Notes: generated by a model from the sequence alone, not told the origin. A DNA stretch of 6,167 nucleotides from CAYUWH01 sp964448615 (GCA_964448615.1 CAYUWH010000052.1:1-6167), one strand, 5' to 3'. Counted from the stretch's first letter, positions 1 through 6,006 are shown. Program-made: numbers and translations.

Positions 1-72
1 ATCTCTAGCTCTCAGGAAAGCAAGGTGAAATCATTGCTCCGTTATGAGGAAAACCTACACTTGCGGCCATGA
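1..72 (+). CDS. possible C-terminal tail of an upstream gene (partial)
   Basis: Reading from base 1, one frame stays open for 23 codons and ends at TGA 70-72, ending in ...RYEENLHLRP. The other two plus-strand frames stop at 26-28 or earlier. The TGA overlaps the rsmH start as ATGA, the usual arrangement for translational coupling. The poor placement of any Shine-Dalgarno for rsmH supports this: the nearest purine run, GAGGA at 46-50, is 18 bases away. In many bacteria mraZ precedes rsmH, but I do not recognise MraZ in these residues. A stretch this short stays open by chance fairly often, so the call is tentative. Confidence 0.35.
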   Translation: MSSSQESKVKSLLRYEENLHLRP

Positions 73-977
73 GCACGCGTGACGAATCACTGCGTCACCT
101 GCCGGTCCTTCACACGACGGTTTTAGAGAGCCTTTTGCCGCAACCCGGCGATACGGTGCTTGATGTCACGCTCGGATTGGCCGGTCATGCCTCCTCATTC
201 GCGCAAGCAATAGGGGGGCAAGGAACCCTGATCGGGCTCGATGCAGACGAAGATAATCTTGGAGTTGCACGCGAGCGGTTGCAGACCTGGAAGGGAACCT
301 TGCAGTTGCATCACGCGAACTTCGGGAACATTCAGGCGTTGTCCCTGCCCCCGGTTGATATTCTCTTCGCAGATTTGGGACTGAGCTCTCCGCACTTGGA
401 TCTTCCCGAGAGGGGATTCAGCTTCCGCTCCGATGGTCCGCTCGATATGCGCTTCCATCGCGGAGGTGGCGAGACGGCTGCGGACTTACTCCAGCGTATT
501 TCCCCCGAGGAGTTGCTGAAGATTTTCTACGAGTACGGCGAGTTGTATCAATCCCGCAGACTGGCGGCCGCGCTTGCGGGCAAACGGTTTGAAACCACCA
601 CTGCACTGCGCACGGTTGTCGAAGAAATGTATGGCTTCCGCGCGAAACATGTGCTGCCCCAGGTATTCCAAGCGCTTCGTATCGCGGTGAATCACGAACT
701 GGAAACATTGGAAACCTTACTGGCGCACGGGCCGCGCCTGCTGAAGATCGGAGGACGCATGGGAGTTATCAGCTATCATTCTCTCGAAGACCGCCTCGTG
801 AAACATGCGTTCCGCACGCTGACTCTTCCCGTCAAAGATCCTCTCACCGGAAAAATCGCCGAGCATGCTCCCTTCGAACTTCTCACCTCGAAACCGATCG
901 TTCCCACTCCTTCTGAAATAGCCGATAATCCGCGCTCCCGCAGTGCGAAATTCCGTATCATCCGCCGACGTTCCTGA
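69..977 (+). CDS. rsmH: RsmH, 16S rRNA (cytosine-1402-N4)-methyltransferase
   Basis: This SAM-dependent enzyme makes the N4-methyl group of m4Cm1402 in the decoding centre of the small ribosomal subunit, in the cytoplasm. The 302 residues match the usual family length of about 310 and carry its signatures in order: HLPVL near the start (10-14), the SAM-binding loop LDVTLGLAGH (31-40), LDADEDNLGVA (57-67), HANF (82-85), ADLGLSSPHLD (101-111), ERGFSF (114-119), PLDMRFH (124-130), FQALRIAVNHEL (200-211), YHSLEDRLVK (236-245) and RSRSAKFRIIRR at the C-terminus. The ATG at 69 is the only in-frame start, because an in-frame TGA lies at 45-47. Oddities are LGLAGH where most members have LGxGGH, and PLDMRFH in place of PLDMRMD. 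The next gene starts 21 bases downstream in the same frame, the rsmH-ftsL order of dcw clusters. Confidence 0.97.
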   Translation: MSTRDESLRHLPVLHTTVLESLLPQPGDTVLDVTLGLAGHASSFAQAIGGQGTLIGLDADEDNLGVARERLQTWKGTLQLHHANFGNIQALSLPPVDILFADLGLSSPHLDLPERGFSFRSDGPLDMRFHRGGGETAADLLQRISPEELLKIFYEYGELYQSRRLAAALAGKRFETTTALRTVVEEMYGFRAKHVLPQVFQALRIAVNHELETLETLLAHGPRLLKIGGRMGVISYHSLEDRLVKHAFRTLTLPVKDPLTGKIAEHAPFELLTSKPIVPTPSEIADNPRSRSAKFRIIRRRS

Positions 978-998
978 CGCGTTTTCTTCCCTCACGCC

Positions 999-1346
999 GT
1001 GTCCTCCACTTCTTCCTCTTCCGTCACGCGCCGTCTCTCGCTTGGAGAGCTGGTGCAGCAGAGCACCTTCCTGTTGATGGGAGTGATTGGATTACTGATC
1101 CTCGTTCTCGCGTTGTTGATTCTGTTTCATGAGAACCTGAACGCGACCAAAGGTTACAAGTTGCGCACGCTTGAGCATCAGCGCTCGGCTGACTTGCTGA
1201 AATTGGAAGTGTTGAACATGCAGATCGCGCAGGAGCAATCTCTCGAGAATCTTCAAAAGGACAATAAAATCCAGGCAATGATCCCGGTGAAGGCACCGTT
1301 GTATATCCAAGGGGATCAAGCCGTTGCCCTAAAAGAGGCTCGATAA
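999..1346 (+). CDS. ftsL: FtsL-like bitopic cell-division protein
   Basis: The 115-residue protein has a short Ser-rich, basic cytoplasmic tail (R11, R12), one hydrophobic membrane segment (about 23-43) and an extracytoplasmic helical stretch (about 50-95) with heptad-like Leu/Ile spacing. It ends in a segment containing PLYIQGD. This is the architecture of FtsL/DivIC proteins, which link FtsQ/FtsB to the septal synthase in the divisome. Sequence conservation in this family is weak, so the name rests on topology, size and position directly after rsmH. The start is GTG at 999; no Shine-Dalgarno is visible, and the next in-frame ATG (1077) would fall inside the membrane segment. The rsmH stop lies in the same frame 21 bases upstream. 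The gene ends with TAA. The expected ftsI does not follow. It could alternatively be an FtsB/DivIC-like septum-formation protein. Confidence 0.7.
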   Translation: MSSTSSSSVTRRLSLGELVQQSTFLLMGVIGLLILVLALLILFHENLNATKGYKLRTLEHQRSADLLKLEVLNMQIAQEQSLENLQKDNKIQAMIPVKAPLYIQGDQAVALKEAR

Positions 1347-1355
1347 GCCTGTCAG

Positions 1356-1384
1356 TGGTAAAAATAGACCGAAAATGGTATAAT
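1356..1384 (+). promoter_or_regulatory. extended -10 promoter before the Cys-rich surface gene
   Basis: TGGTATAAT at 1376-1384 is a perfect -10 hexamer with the TGn extension. At 17-bp spacing the -35 region is TGGTAA (1356-1361), only three of six matches, which is acceptable for an extended -10 promoter. The predicted transcription start (about 1390-1393) lies 5-8 bases before the preferred ATG at 1398. A transcript from this promoter would therefore nearly lack a leader and would lose most of the GGAGGG element. It separates the surface gene from rsmH-ftsL transcription. Confidence 0.55.
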
Positions 1385-1390
1385 GGAGGG
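1385..1390 (+). promoter_or_regulatory. Shine-Dalgarno that fixes the start at 1398
   Basis: GGAGGG at 1385-1390 lies seven bases (1391-1397) before ATG 1398, ideal spacing. It overlaps the alternative in-frame ATG at 1383, which therefore lacks its own site. This makes 1398 the likelier start and places the positively charged end of the signal segment right after the initiator Met. Confidence 0.75.
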
Positions 1391-1397
1391 ATTTCTC

Positions 1398-2557
1398 ATG
1401 CCCTCTCCTTCTCCTTCCCTTCGGCGTTGGCAACGGGCTTCCGGGCTGGCAGTCGGTCTGATGGCAGTCCTTGCGCTTACCGTGCCCTATTGGTCACGGA
1501 AGGCCCCTGTTTTTGCCTCCCGCACGCTGATCGCGGTTCTGGACCCAGTATGCGGAAACGGGGTGAAAGAAGCGGGAGAGGAATGCGATGATGGCAACGG
1601 AAGCAATACCGATACATGTACCAATATCTGCATGAAACCTAAATGCGGAGACGGGTATGTTCAGCCGAGATCCGGAGAAGATTGCGATCCTCCCGGCCCG
1701 GAAAATTGCAGTGCGTTTTGCATCGATCCCAATGTTGATCATACGTCTTCTGCTTCCAGTGCTTCTTCAGGGCCGAAGCCCCATTGCGGAAACGGTGCAC
1801 TGGAAAAATCATTGGGAGAAGAATGTGATTTAGGTGCCCGCAACGGAATCTCCCCCTATTGCACCAGGATGTGTACGGTTTCGTATTGCGGAGACGGACA
1901 TGTCGCTGAATCGGAGGAATGCGAGCCGCCTCGAACGGCGAGCGGTGCATTGATCGAAGTTTCATGCGGCAAGGCATGTCAGGTACCGGACTGCTCGGGT
2001 GAGGAGTGCGTCGGAGGTTGCAGATGGGAATTTTTCCCTGCCTGTCCGGTGGCTGCGCCGGGAAGTTCCGCCAGTTCTGCAGCAAACATCGTTTCTTCCA
2101 GTGTTGCTTCGGCATTCGGACCGCCTTCGCCTTTCAGTTCTCTTTCCAGTGCATCCGCTGCCTTTGTTTCCACAAGCAGATCTTCGGCGGTTGCGAGCGC
2201 TGTCGTGTCACGGGTTTCCTCAGCTTCCTCGGCGTCTGCGGTGCTCACGACGAGCGCTTCTTCGCAGATTTCGGCGACATTGTCGTCTGTTGCTTCGCAG
2301 TCCTCCTCCTTTGCTGTCAGTAGCAGCGCCGCACTCTGCGGCAACGGATTGCTGGATTTCGGGGAAGCATGTGATGACGGCGTCAATAATTCGGATTCTC
2401 TCCCGAACAGATGCTCGTCACTGTGCCAGTTGCCGGTGTGCGGCAACGGATTGGTGGATTTCGCATTGGGCGAGGAATGCGACAGCGGGGCATTGAATAC
2501 GGATACGCTGCCGGACGCATGCCGCCTGAATTGCCGACAGGCGTATTGCGGCGACGG
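1398..2557 (+). CDS. secreted cysteine-rich modular surface protein (DUF4215-like repeats), 3' end lost in gap
   Basis: About 386 residues are visible before the Ns. Residues 1-40 resemble a signal peptide or N-terminal anchor: basic R9, R10, R13, a hydrophobic core 16-32, and a possible cleavage site after VFA (38-40). Seven modules follow, beginning CGNG or CGDG at residues 52, 83, 130, 164, 314, 348 and 384, most continuing as (G)EECDxG...C...C. This is the myxococcal-type cysteine-rich repeat (DUF4215-like), common in extracellular proteins. A small Ser-rich linker separates modules 2 and 3, and a 92-residue Ser/Ala-rich linker separates modules 4 and 5. Paired cysteines suggest disulfide-linked extracellular domains; the function is unknown. 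The start at 1398 is chosen over 1383 on its Shine-Dalgarno. The seventh module is cut at its fourth residue. Any continuation into the downstream hydrolase is a gap artefact, since the frames differ. Confidence 0.85.
2061..2336 (+). repeat. Ser/Ala-rich low-complexity linker coding segment
   Basis: These 92 codons encode a linker with 38 serines, mostly in SS or SSS runs alternating with Ala and Val, and no cysteine. It separates the first four cysteine modules from the last three. Such segments act as flexible, often glycosylated, spacers in surface proteins; glycosylation here is inference. Long open frames on the other strand and in other frames across this stretch are composition shadows. 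Confidence 0.8.
2337..2463 (+). repeat. near-identical 25-bp direct repeat at the starts of modules 5 and 6
   Basis: Bases 2337-2361 and 2439-2463 match at 24 of 25 positions; the sixteenth base is C in the first copy and G in the second. The copies are 102 bp (34 codons) apart, each encoding CGNGL(L/V)DF at the beginning of a cysteine module. Nucleotide identity above that of the other modules suggests recent duplication or conversion. A third module begins at 2547, just before the assembly gap. Confidence 0.9.
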
Positions 2558-2657
2558 NNNNNNNNNNNNNNNNNNNNNNNNNNNNNNNNNNNNNNNNNNN
2601 NNNNNNNNNNNNNNNNNNNNNNNNNNNNNNNNNNNNNNNNNNNNNNNNNNNNNNNNN
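2558..2657. other. assembly gap of exactly 100 Ns
   Basis: The run is exactly 100 Ns, a conventional placeholder for a gap of unknown length. It begins inside the seventh CGDG module and ends inside an unrelated enzyme gene in another frame. The missing DNA must hold the end of the surface protein and roughly the first 100 residues of the hydrolase, so the true length probably exceeds 100 bp by several hundred. Confidence 0.97.
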
Positions 2658-3610
2658 TTGTCTCGGCCTTGCTTGCCATCGACGGGTTGCGCGAAAAGCT
2701 TTCGGAAGATCAAGGAGTGACCGTGCTGTTCGTGAGTAATGAGGAAGAGCAGTCCCAAGGATTTCATGCCGCACAAGAAGATGATTTACTCAAACATGTC
2801 AACGAAGCTCTTTCATTGGAAATTCAGGTAGGTAGCACCCTGGACCAGGCGCCGGTACTCCTTGCAGGGCGGCCTGGGCGCGTGGAGTTGCAAATTAATT
2901 TTTCCGGCAAGAGCTCGCATACCGGAGCCGTAACCGGGAAGGATGATGGTCTCTACGTTTTTTCTGCCTTTTCAAAGGCATTGAATCTCGTGCGTACGAT
3001 CCCGCTTGAGGAGGATCCTCGCGATTATCCCCACACGCTGATCGGCAACATGCGCAGATCGTTGTTTGCTGCTCTTCAAGGGTTCTTTTCCGTCGAAAAC
3101 CGACGCTTGCTCATGCCGCGAGCGAGCATCGTCCCGACGTTCGGCAGGCTGAATGCACCGGGGGGAATGAGTATGGCGAATACGGGGTATTTCCATGTCG
3201 ATGTGCTCTATTCCAATTCGCAGCTTACACCCGAGGCAATCCGAAGCGCGGTGTGCTTGGCTTTGCGAAAGGCGTTGCCAAAGGAGATTTACTGCGACGT
3301 GTTGCTCGATCCCGATCGCACGACGCCTCCCACGGGGCCCTGGCGAGAAGAGTCAGGCGAAGCGTTGATTCGTGAAGCGTATGGCATTGCAAGGAAGATG
3401 TTGCCGCGCGGCAATGAGCTGACGATCACGTACGGCGGGCCGACTGCGGACGAAGCCATCATTAGCCGGCGCAAAAAAATACCCGTGGTGGGTATGCCCC
3501 CCGTCATGACGGGCGAACACACGGCGGAAGAGACGCTCGATCTGCGAAGTCTCGCGAGTCAGTCGTCCTTCATTCAGGCGCTGGCAACCCGTCCTCCGAC
3601 AACCGCCTAG
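2658..3610 (+). CDS. M20-family zinc metallohydrolase/peptidase, 5' end lost in gap
   Basis: The first complete codon is at 2660 and 316 residues remain to TAG 3608-3610. Full M20 enzymes have about 370-460 residues, so the N-terminal part with the first metal-binding His/Asp (GHxD-type) motif is missing. Visible family marks are VLFVSNEEE (22-30), holding the catalytic and metal-binding glutamates, SSHTG (85-89) opening the inserted lid/dimerisation domain, NAPGGMSMANTGYFHVDV at its far side, and VVGMPPVMTGEHTAEE near the end, where H287 is the expected last metal ligand. The family cleaves peptides, acyl-amino acids or related amides in the cytoplasm; the substrate cannot be named from this fragment. 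The start, promoter and relation to the upstream gene lie in the gap. The stop codon is shared with the convergent kinase gene. All visible motifs look intact. Confidence 0.88.
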
Positions 3611-5325
3611 GCGATCGTGTAAAAATTCCGGGGCAAGGTGAGCGTGAACGTAGTGCCGACCTCTTCCGTTGAGCGGAAATGGACAGTGCCGCGCAGAATG
3701 CCGGTCAGCAAGTACACGAGATACAAGCCGAGCCCCGTGCCGTTTGTGTCGTGCTGCAACACGTTGTCACCGCGGAAAAATTTGGAGAAGATTTTTTCTT
3801 GTTGATGGGCGGGGATGCCGTATCCGGAGTCTTCGATGTCGATGCGCATGCCTTCTTCTTCTTGCTGGATACGGATCGCCACCGAGCCGTGCTCAGGGGT
3901 GTACTTCACGGCGTTGCTGAGGAGATTCGAAAGGATTTCATGTAAAAATTTTGCGTCGGTTTGAATCTCCACTTGCTGAAGGCACTCGAAAGTGACTCTC
4001 AAGTGTTTCTGCTGATATTCCTCTTCAAAGTTGTGTATAACTTCATGCATCAATTTGCAGACGAGCACATGAGAAATATCCAGTTTTACTTTTCCCGCTT
4101 CGATCCGCGAAATGGCGAGCATCGTATCGATGGTATCCGCCATGCGTGATGCCGCTTTTTTGCCCTCATGCAACAAATGCGCCTCGGTCGGGGGAATGAG
4201 GGCAGCGAGACGCCTGTCCAGCCTTCCTAGGGTCCAGCGAATCGTGGTGAGCGGTGTGCGCAGTTGATGGGAAGCAAGCGACATGAATTCGGATTTTGAG
4301 GTGTCGATGCGCTTCTCCTGCGTGATGTCCCGGTAGAGCAATAAATAGCCGCGATAGGTTTGCTGGTCAAAGATTGGCATGTGATCCCGTGCCAGAATAC
4401 GCCCGTCCGTCATATGAATTTCTTCGCTGAGTCGGGTTTTGCGGTTGGCGATGATATGTTCGACCAAGCGGAGATAGCGTTCGGGGTGCAGCGTGGAACG
4501 TTTCAACATTTCTCGCAGTTCGCGTCCCTTGCGCCCGATCAAATCTATCGATGAATGATTCAGGTGAAACAGCGTGAGGAACCGTTCGTTGTAATGCAGA
4601 ATCGTATCTTCTTCATCGAGCGCTACCGCGCCCATTGGTAAGCTGTGAATCATTTCTCTCAGGCGCTGTAGGTTCGCCCGGTCTTTTTCTTGAGCGGCTT
4701 GCAGTTCTTTCATCCTCTCTTCCACGTTGCGCTCGAGTTCTTTGTTCAGATTTCTCATCTGTTCTTGCGCCTGTTTCTGGTCATGGATATCGGTGCAGGT
4801 GCCGAACCACTTAATGATGTTTCCTTCCCTGTCGCGGATGGGAGTCGCTCGACCGAGATGCCATCGGTACATGCCGTCCGAGGCGCGCCGGAATCGATAC
4901 TCTATTTCATACGATGTGCCGTTCACGAGCGCTTGCTTCCATTCGCGCATGTAGCGTGCGACATCGTCGGGATAGAGGGCGGACACATTCACTGACACTG
5001 TGCGTTTCTGCTCTTCGGTTTGTTCGTAATCCGGCCATCCTTGATTCACGGGGTCATAGGTTTGTTCGGGCGAAAGGCCCGTGTACTCAAACCAGCGCTG
5101 ATTGAAATAATCGTTGTAGCCGTCCGGTCGGGCGGTCCACACGATTTGCGGGATTGCTTCGGCAATCATGCGATATTCCTCTTCCTCATACAGCGGCACG
5201 TTGCCCGCATACGTGTGATGGGCGCCGTCAATCTGCATGGAGTCCGGCAGCGGACCGCTATGCAATTTCTTGTTCGCCTGTGTTTGTTGTGACAGTGGCG
5301 ATCTTTGATTCATCGGACGATTCAT
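3607..5325 (-). CDS. soluble two-PAS sensor histidine kinase
   Basis: The 572 residues have no membrane segment, so this is a cytoplasmic sensor kinase. Order: variable N-terminus (1-47); PAS 1 (about 48-182) with VWTARPDGYNDYFNQRW and the closing WFGTCTDIHDQ; coiled coil (about 183-225); PAS 2 (about 226-338) ending LLYRDITQEK; HisKA with phosphoacceptor H353 in ASHQLRTPLT; and HATPase with N box NLLSNAVKYTP (N467, N471), G1 box DSGYGIP (499-505), F box KFFRG and G2 box GTGLGLYL (529-536). All ATP-binding boxes are intact, so it should be active. Residue 354 is Gln, where many kinases have Glu or Asp. PAS 1 carries about 16 extra residues before YPDD, where the family normally has HPDD. No response regulator is visible. 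It lies 58 bases after the Nudix gene, probably co-transcribed. ATG 5325 and ATG 5313 are both possible starts; neither has a clear Shine-Dalgarno. Confidence 0.93.
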   Translation of the reverse strand: MNRPMNQRSPLSQQTQANKKLHSGPLPDSMQIDGAHHTYAGNVPLYEEEEYRMIAEAIPQIVWTARPDGYNDYFNQRWFEYTGLSPEQTYDPVNQGWPDYEQTEEQKRTVSVNVSALYPDDVARYMREWKQALVNGTSYEIEYRFRRASDGMYRWHLGRATPIRDREGNIIKWFGTCTDIHDQKQAQEQMRNLNKELERNVEERMKELQAAQEKDRANLQRLREMIHSLPMGAVALDEEDTILHYNERFLTLFHLNHSSIDLIGRKGRELREMLKRSTLHPERYLRLVEHIIANRKTRLSEEIHMTDGRILARDHMPIFDQQTYRGYLLLYRDITQEKRIDTSKSEFMSLASHQLRTPLTTIRWTLGRLDRRLAALIPPTEAHLLHEGKKAASRMADTIDTMLAISRIEAGKVKLDISHVLVCKLMHEVIHNFEEEYQQKHLRVTFECLQQVEIQTDAKFLHEILSNLLSNAVKYTPEHGSVAIRIQQEEEGMRIDIEDSGYGIPAHQQEKIFSKFFRGDNVLQHDTNGTGLGLYLVYLLTGILRGTVHFRSTEEVGTTFTLTLPRNFYTIA

Positions 5326-5330
5326 CGGAC
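5307..5330. repeat. perfect 12-bp tandem repeat over the kinase start
   Basis: GATTCATCGGAC occurs twice head to tail at 5307-5318 and 5319-5330. On the minus strand each copy contains an in-frame ATG followed by AAT, giving the two candidate kinase starts at 5325 and 5313 and the protein beginning MNRPMNQR. A third partial copy (ATCGG, 5331-5335) follows. Confidence 0.9.
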
Positions 5331-5355
5331 ATCGGGAGCATTTCTGATAAGGCTT

Positions 5356-5385
5356 TCACTCTATTCCCATTGGCTAATTGCTCCT
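5356..5385 (-). promoter_or_regulatory. Shine-Dalgarno and four-codon leader ORF in the kinase frame
   Basis: On the minus strand AGGAG (5385-5381) overlaps the Nudix stop codon and is followed ten bases later by ATG (5370-5368), GGA, ATA, GAG and TGA (5358-5356). This is the best ribosome-binding site in the region, and its ATG is in the kinase frame, 15 codons before ATG 5325. Either it is a short leader peptide that couples Nudix and kinase translation, or it is the original kinase start now cut by a nonsense codon. Confidence 0.5.
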
Positions 5386-5920
5386 AGATATTAGCGGTTT
5401 TTTCTTGATCATAGCGTAGCAACGCTGCTGCGCTTACCGCATGAATCGGGTCGCACATGAGAACGTTTTGTATGGCTTCTTGCAGCGAAAGTTCATGCAC
5501 TTCTATCAGTTCGGTCGCATCTTGGGGGAGGGGATTGGGCTGAAGATCATGTGCGACGAACACGTGATTGCGGATGCTCATGGTATCCGTGGCATAGAAC
5601 GTGCAGTACGGTTGCAGGTCCTTTGATTCGTATCCCGTTTCTTCGCGGAGCTCCCGTTGAGCCGCTACCGTGAGATCCGCTTCTTTATCCGCCTTCCCGC
5701 TCGGGAGCATCCACACATATTTGCCCAGAAATGCGCGAAATTCCCGCAATAACAAAACAGTGCCCGCCTCAGTGAGTGCAATGAGGTGAACCGAATCGGA
5801 GCGATGGAGGCGCAGGCCTTTCTTTTCTCTTCCATCCGGAAGTGGTGCCGTTTCTATCGTCGCGGACCAGCCATCGGGAAGTGTTGTGAGATGTTCGGAG
5901 TGCGTGCCGTGTTTCTGCAT
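5384..5920 (-). CDS. Nudix hydrolase, ADP-ribose pyrophosphatase-like
   Basis: The 178-residue protein has a Nudix fold: strands around VLLLREFRAFLGKYVW (55-70), then MLPSGKAD leading into the Nudix box, with G75, R89, E90, E93, E94 and G96 in the REUxEExGU arrangement (RELREETGY). These glutamates bind the divalent metal. The preceding LPSGKAD and the arrangement REFR...W resemble ADP-ribose pyrophosphatases (NudF type), which split ADP-ribose or other nucleoside diphosphates linked to a moiety X. The exact substrate cannot be set from sequence. The box departs from consensus at position 81, which is Ala where Glu is normal; Glu80 lies beside it. The ATG at 5920 has no clear Shine-Dalgarno. 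It stands alone after a hairpin and appears to lead an operon with the histidine kinase. Confidence 0.92.
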   Translation of the reverse strand: MQKHGTHSEHLTTLPDGWSATIETAPLPDGREKKGLRLHRSDSVHLIALTEAGTVLLLREFRAFLGKYVWMLPSGKADKEADLTVAAQRELREETGYESKDLQPYCTFYATDTMSIRNHVFVAHDLQPNPLPQDATELIEVHELSLQEAIQNVLMCDPIHAVSAAALLRYDQEKTANI

Positions 5921-5951
5921 GTACCCATGCTATAGGCGTCTTGTTACAACA

Positions 5952-5981
5952 CAAGAAGGCAGTCTCTCGTCTGCCTTCTTG
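5952..5981 (-). terminator. hairpin, likely terminator of the Q/N-rich gene
   Basis: CAAGAAGGCAG (5952-5962) and CTGCCTTCTTG (5971-5981) form a perfect 11-bp stem with an 8-base loop. On the minus strand it begins 25 bases after the TGA at 6007 and is followed by TGTTGTAAC, a T-rich but imperfect tract. It lies just before the Nudix gene. On the plus strand no T-run follows directly, and no plus-strand gene ends here. Confidence 0.6.
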
Positions 5982-6006
5982 GTCGCAACGTTTTATATAG
6001 TTGCTC

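Noticed and set aside
1355..1591. 78-residue plus-strand frame over the start of the surface gene
   Set aside because: It is out of frame with the signal peptide and cysteine modules and has no recognisable features.
2411..2657. Plus-strand frame giving an N-terminus for the M20 hydrolase at 2411
   Set aside because: The part before the Ns lies inside the Cys-rich gene in the wrong frame and shows no M20 motif; it joins only through Ns.
1979..2776. 265-residue minus-strand frame across the Ser-rich linker and gap
   Set aside because: It is antisense to the Ser/Ala codons, is rich in Ala/Glu/Thr as expected from that composition, and crosses the Ns.
5356..5358. TGA reassigned to glycine, as in some Gracilibacteria
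   Set aside because: rsmH ends at TGA just where the family ends, no gene has internal TGA, and reading through would fuse rsmH to ftsL.
5929..5934. TATAGC on the minus strand as a -10 box giving a leaderless Nudix transcript
   Set aside because: It matches four of six bases, no credible -35 lies 16-18 bases upstream, and there is no TGn extension. It remains possible but unsupported.
5994..5999. TATATA between the Q/N-rich stop and the hairpin as a promoter
   Set aside because: There is no -35 match in the Q/N-rich coding sequence, and the hairpin would lie directly downstream.
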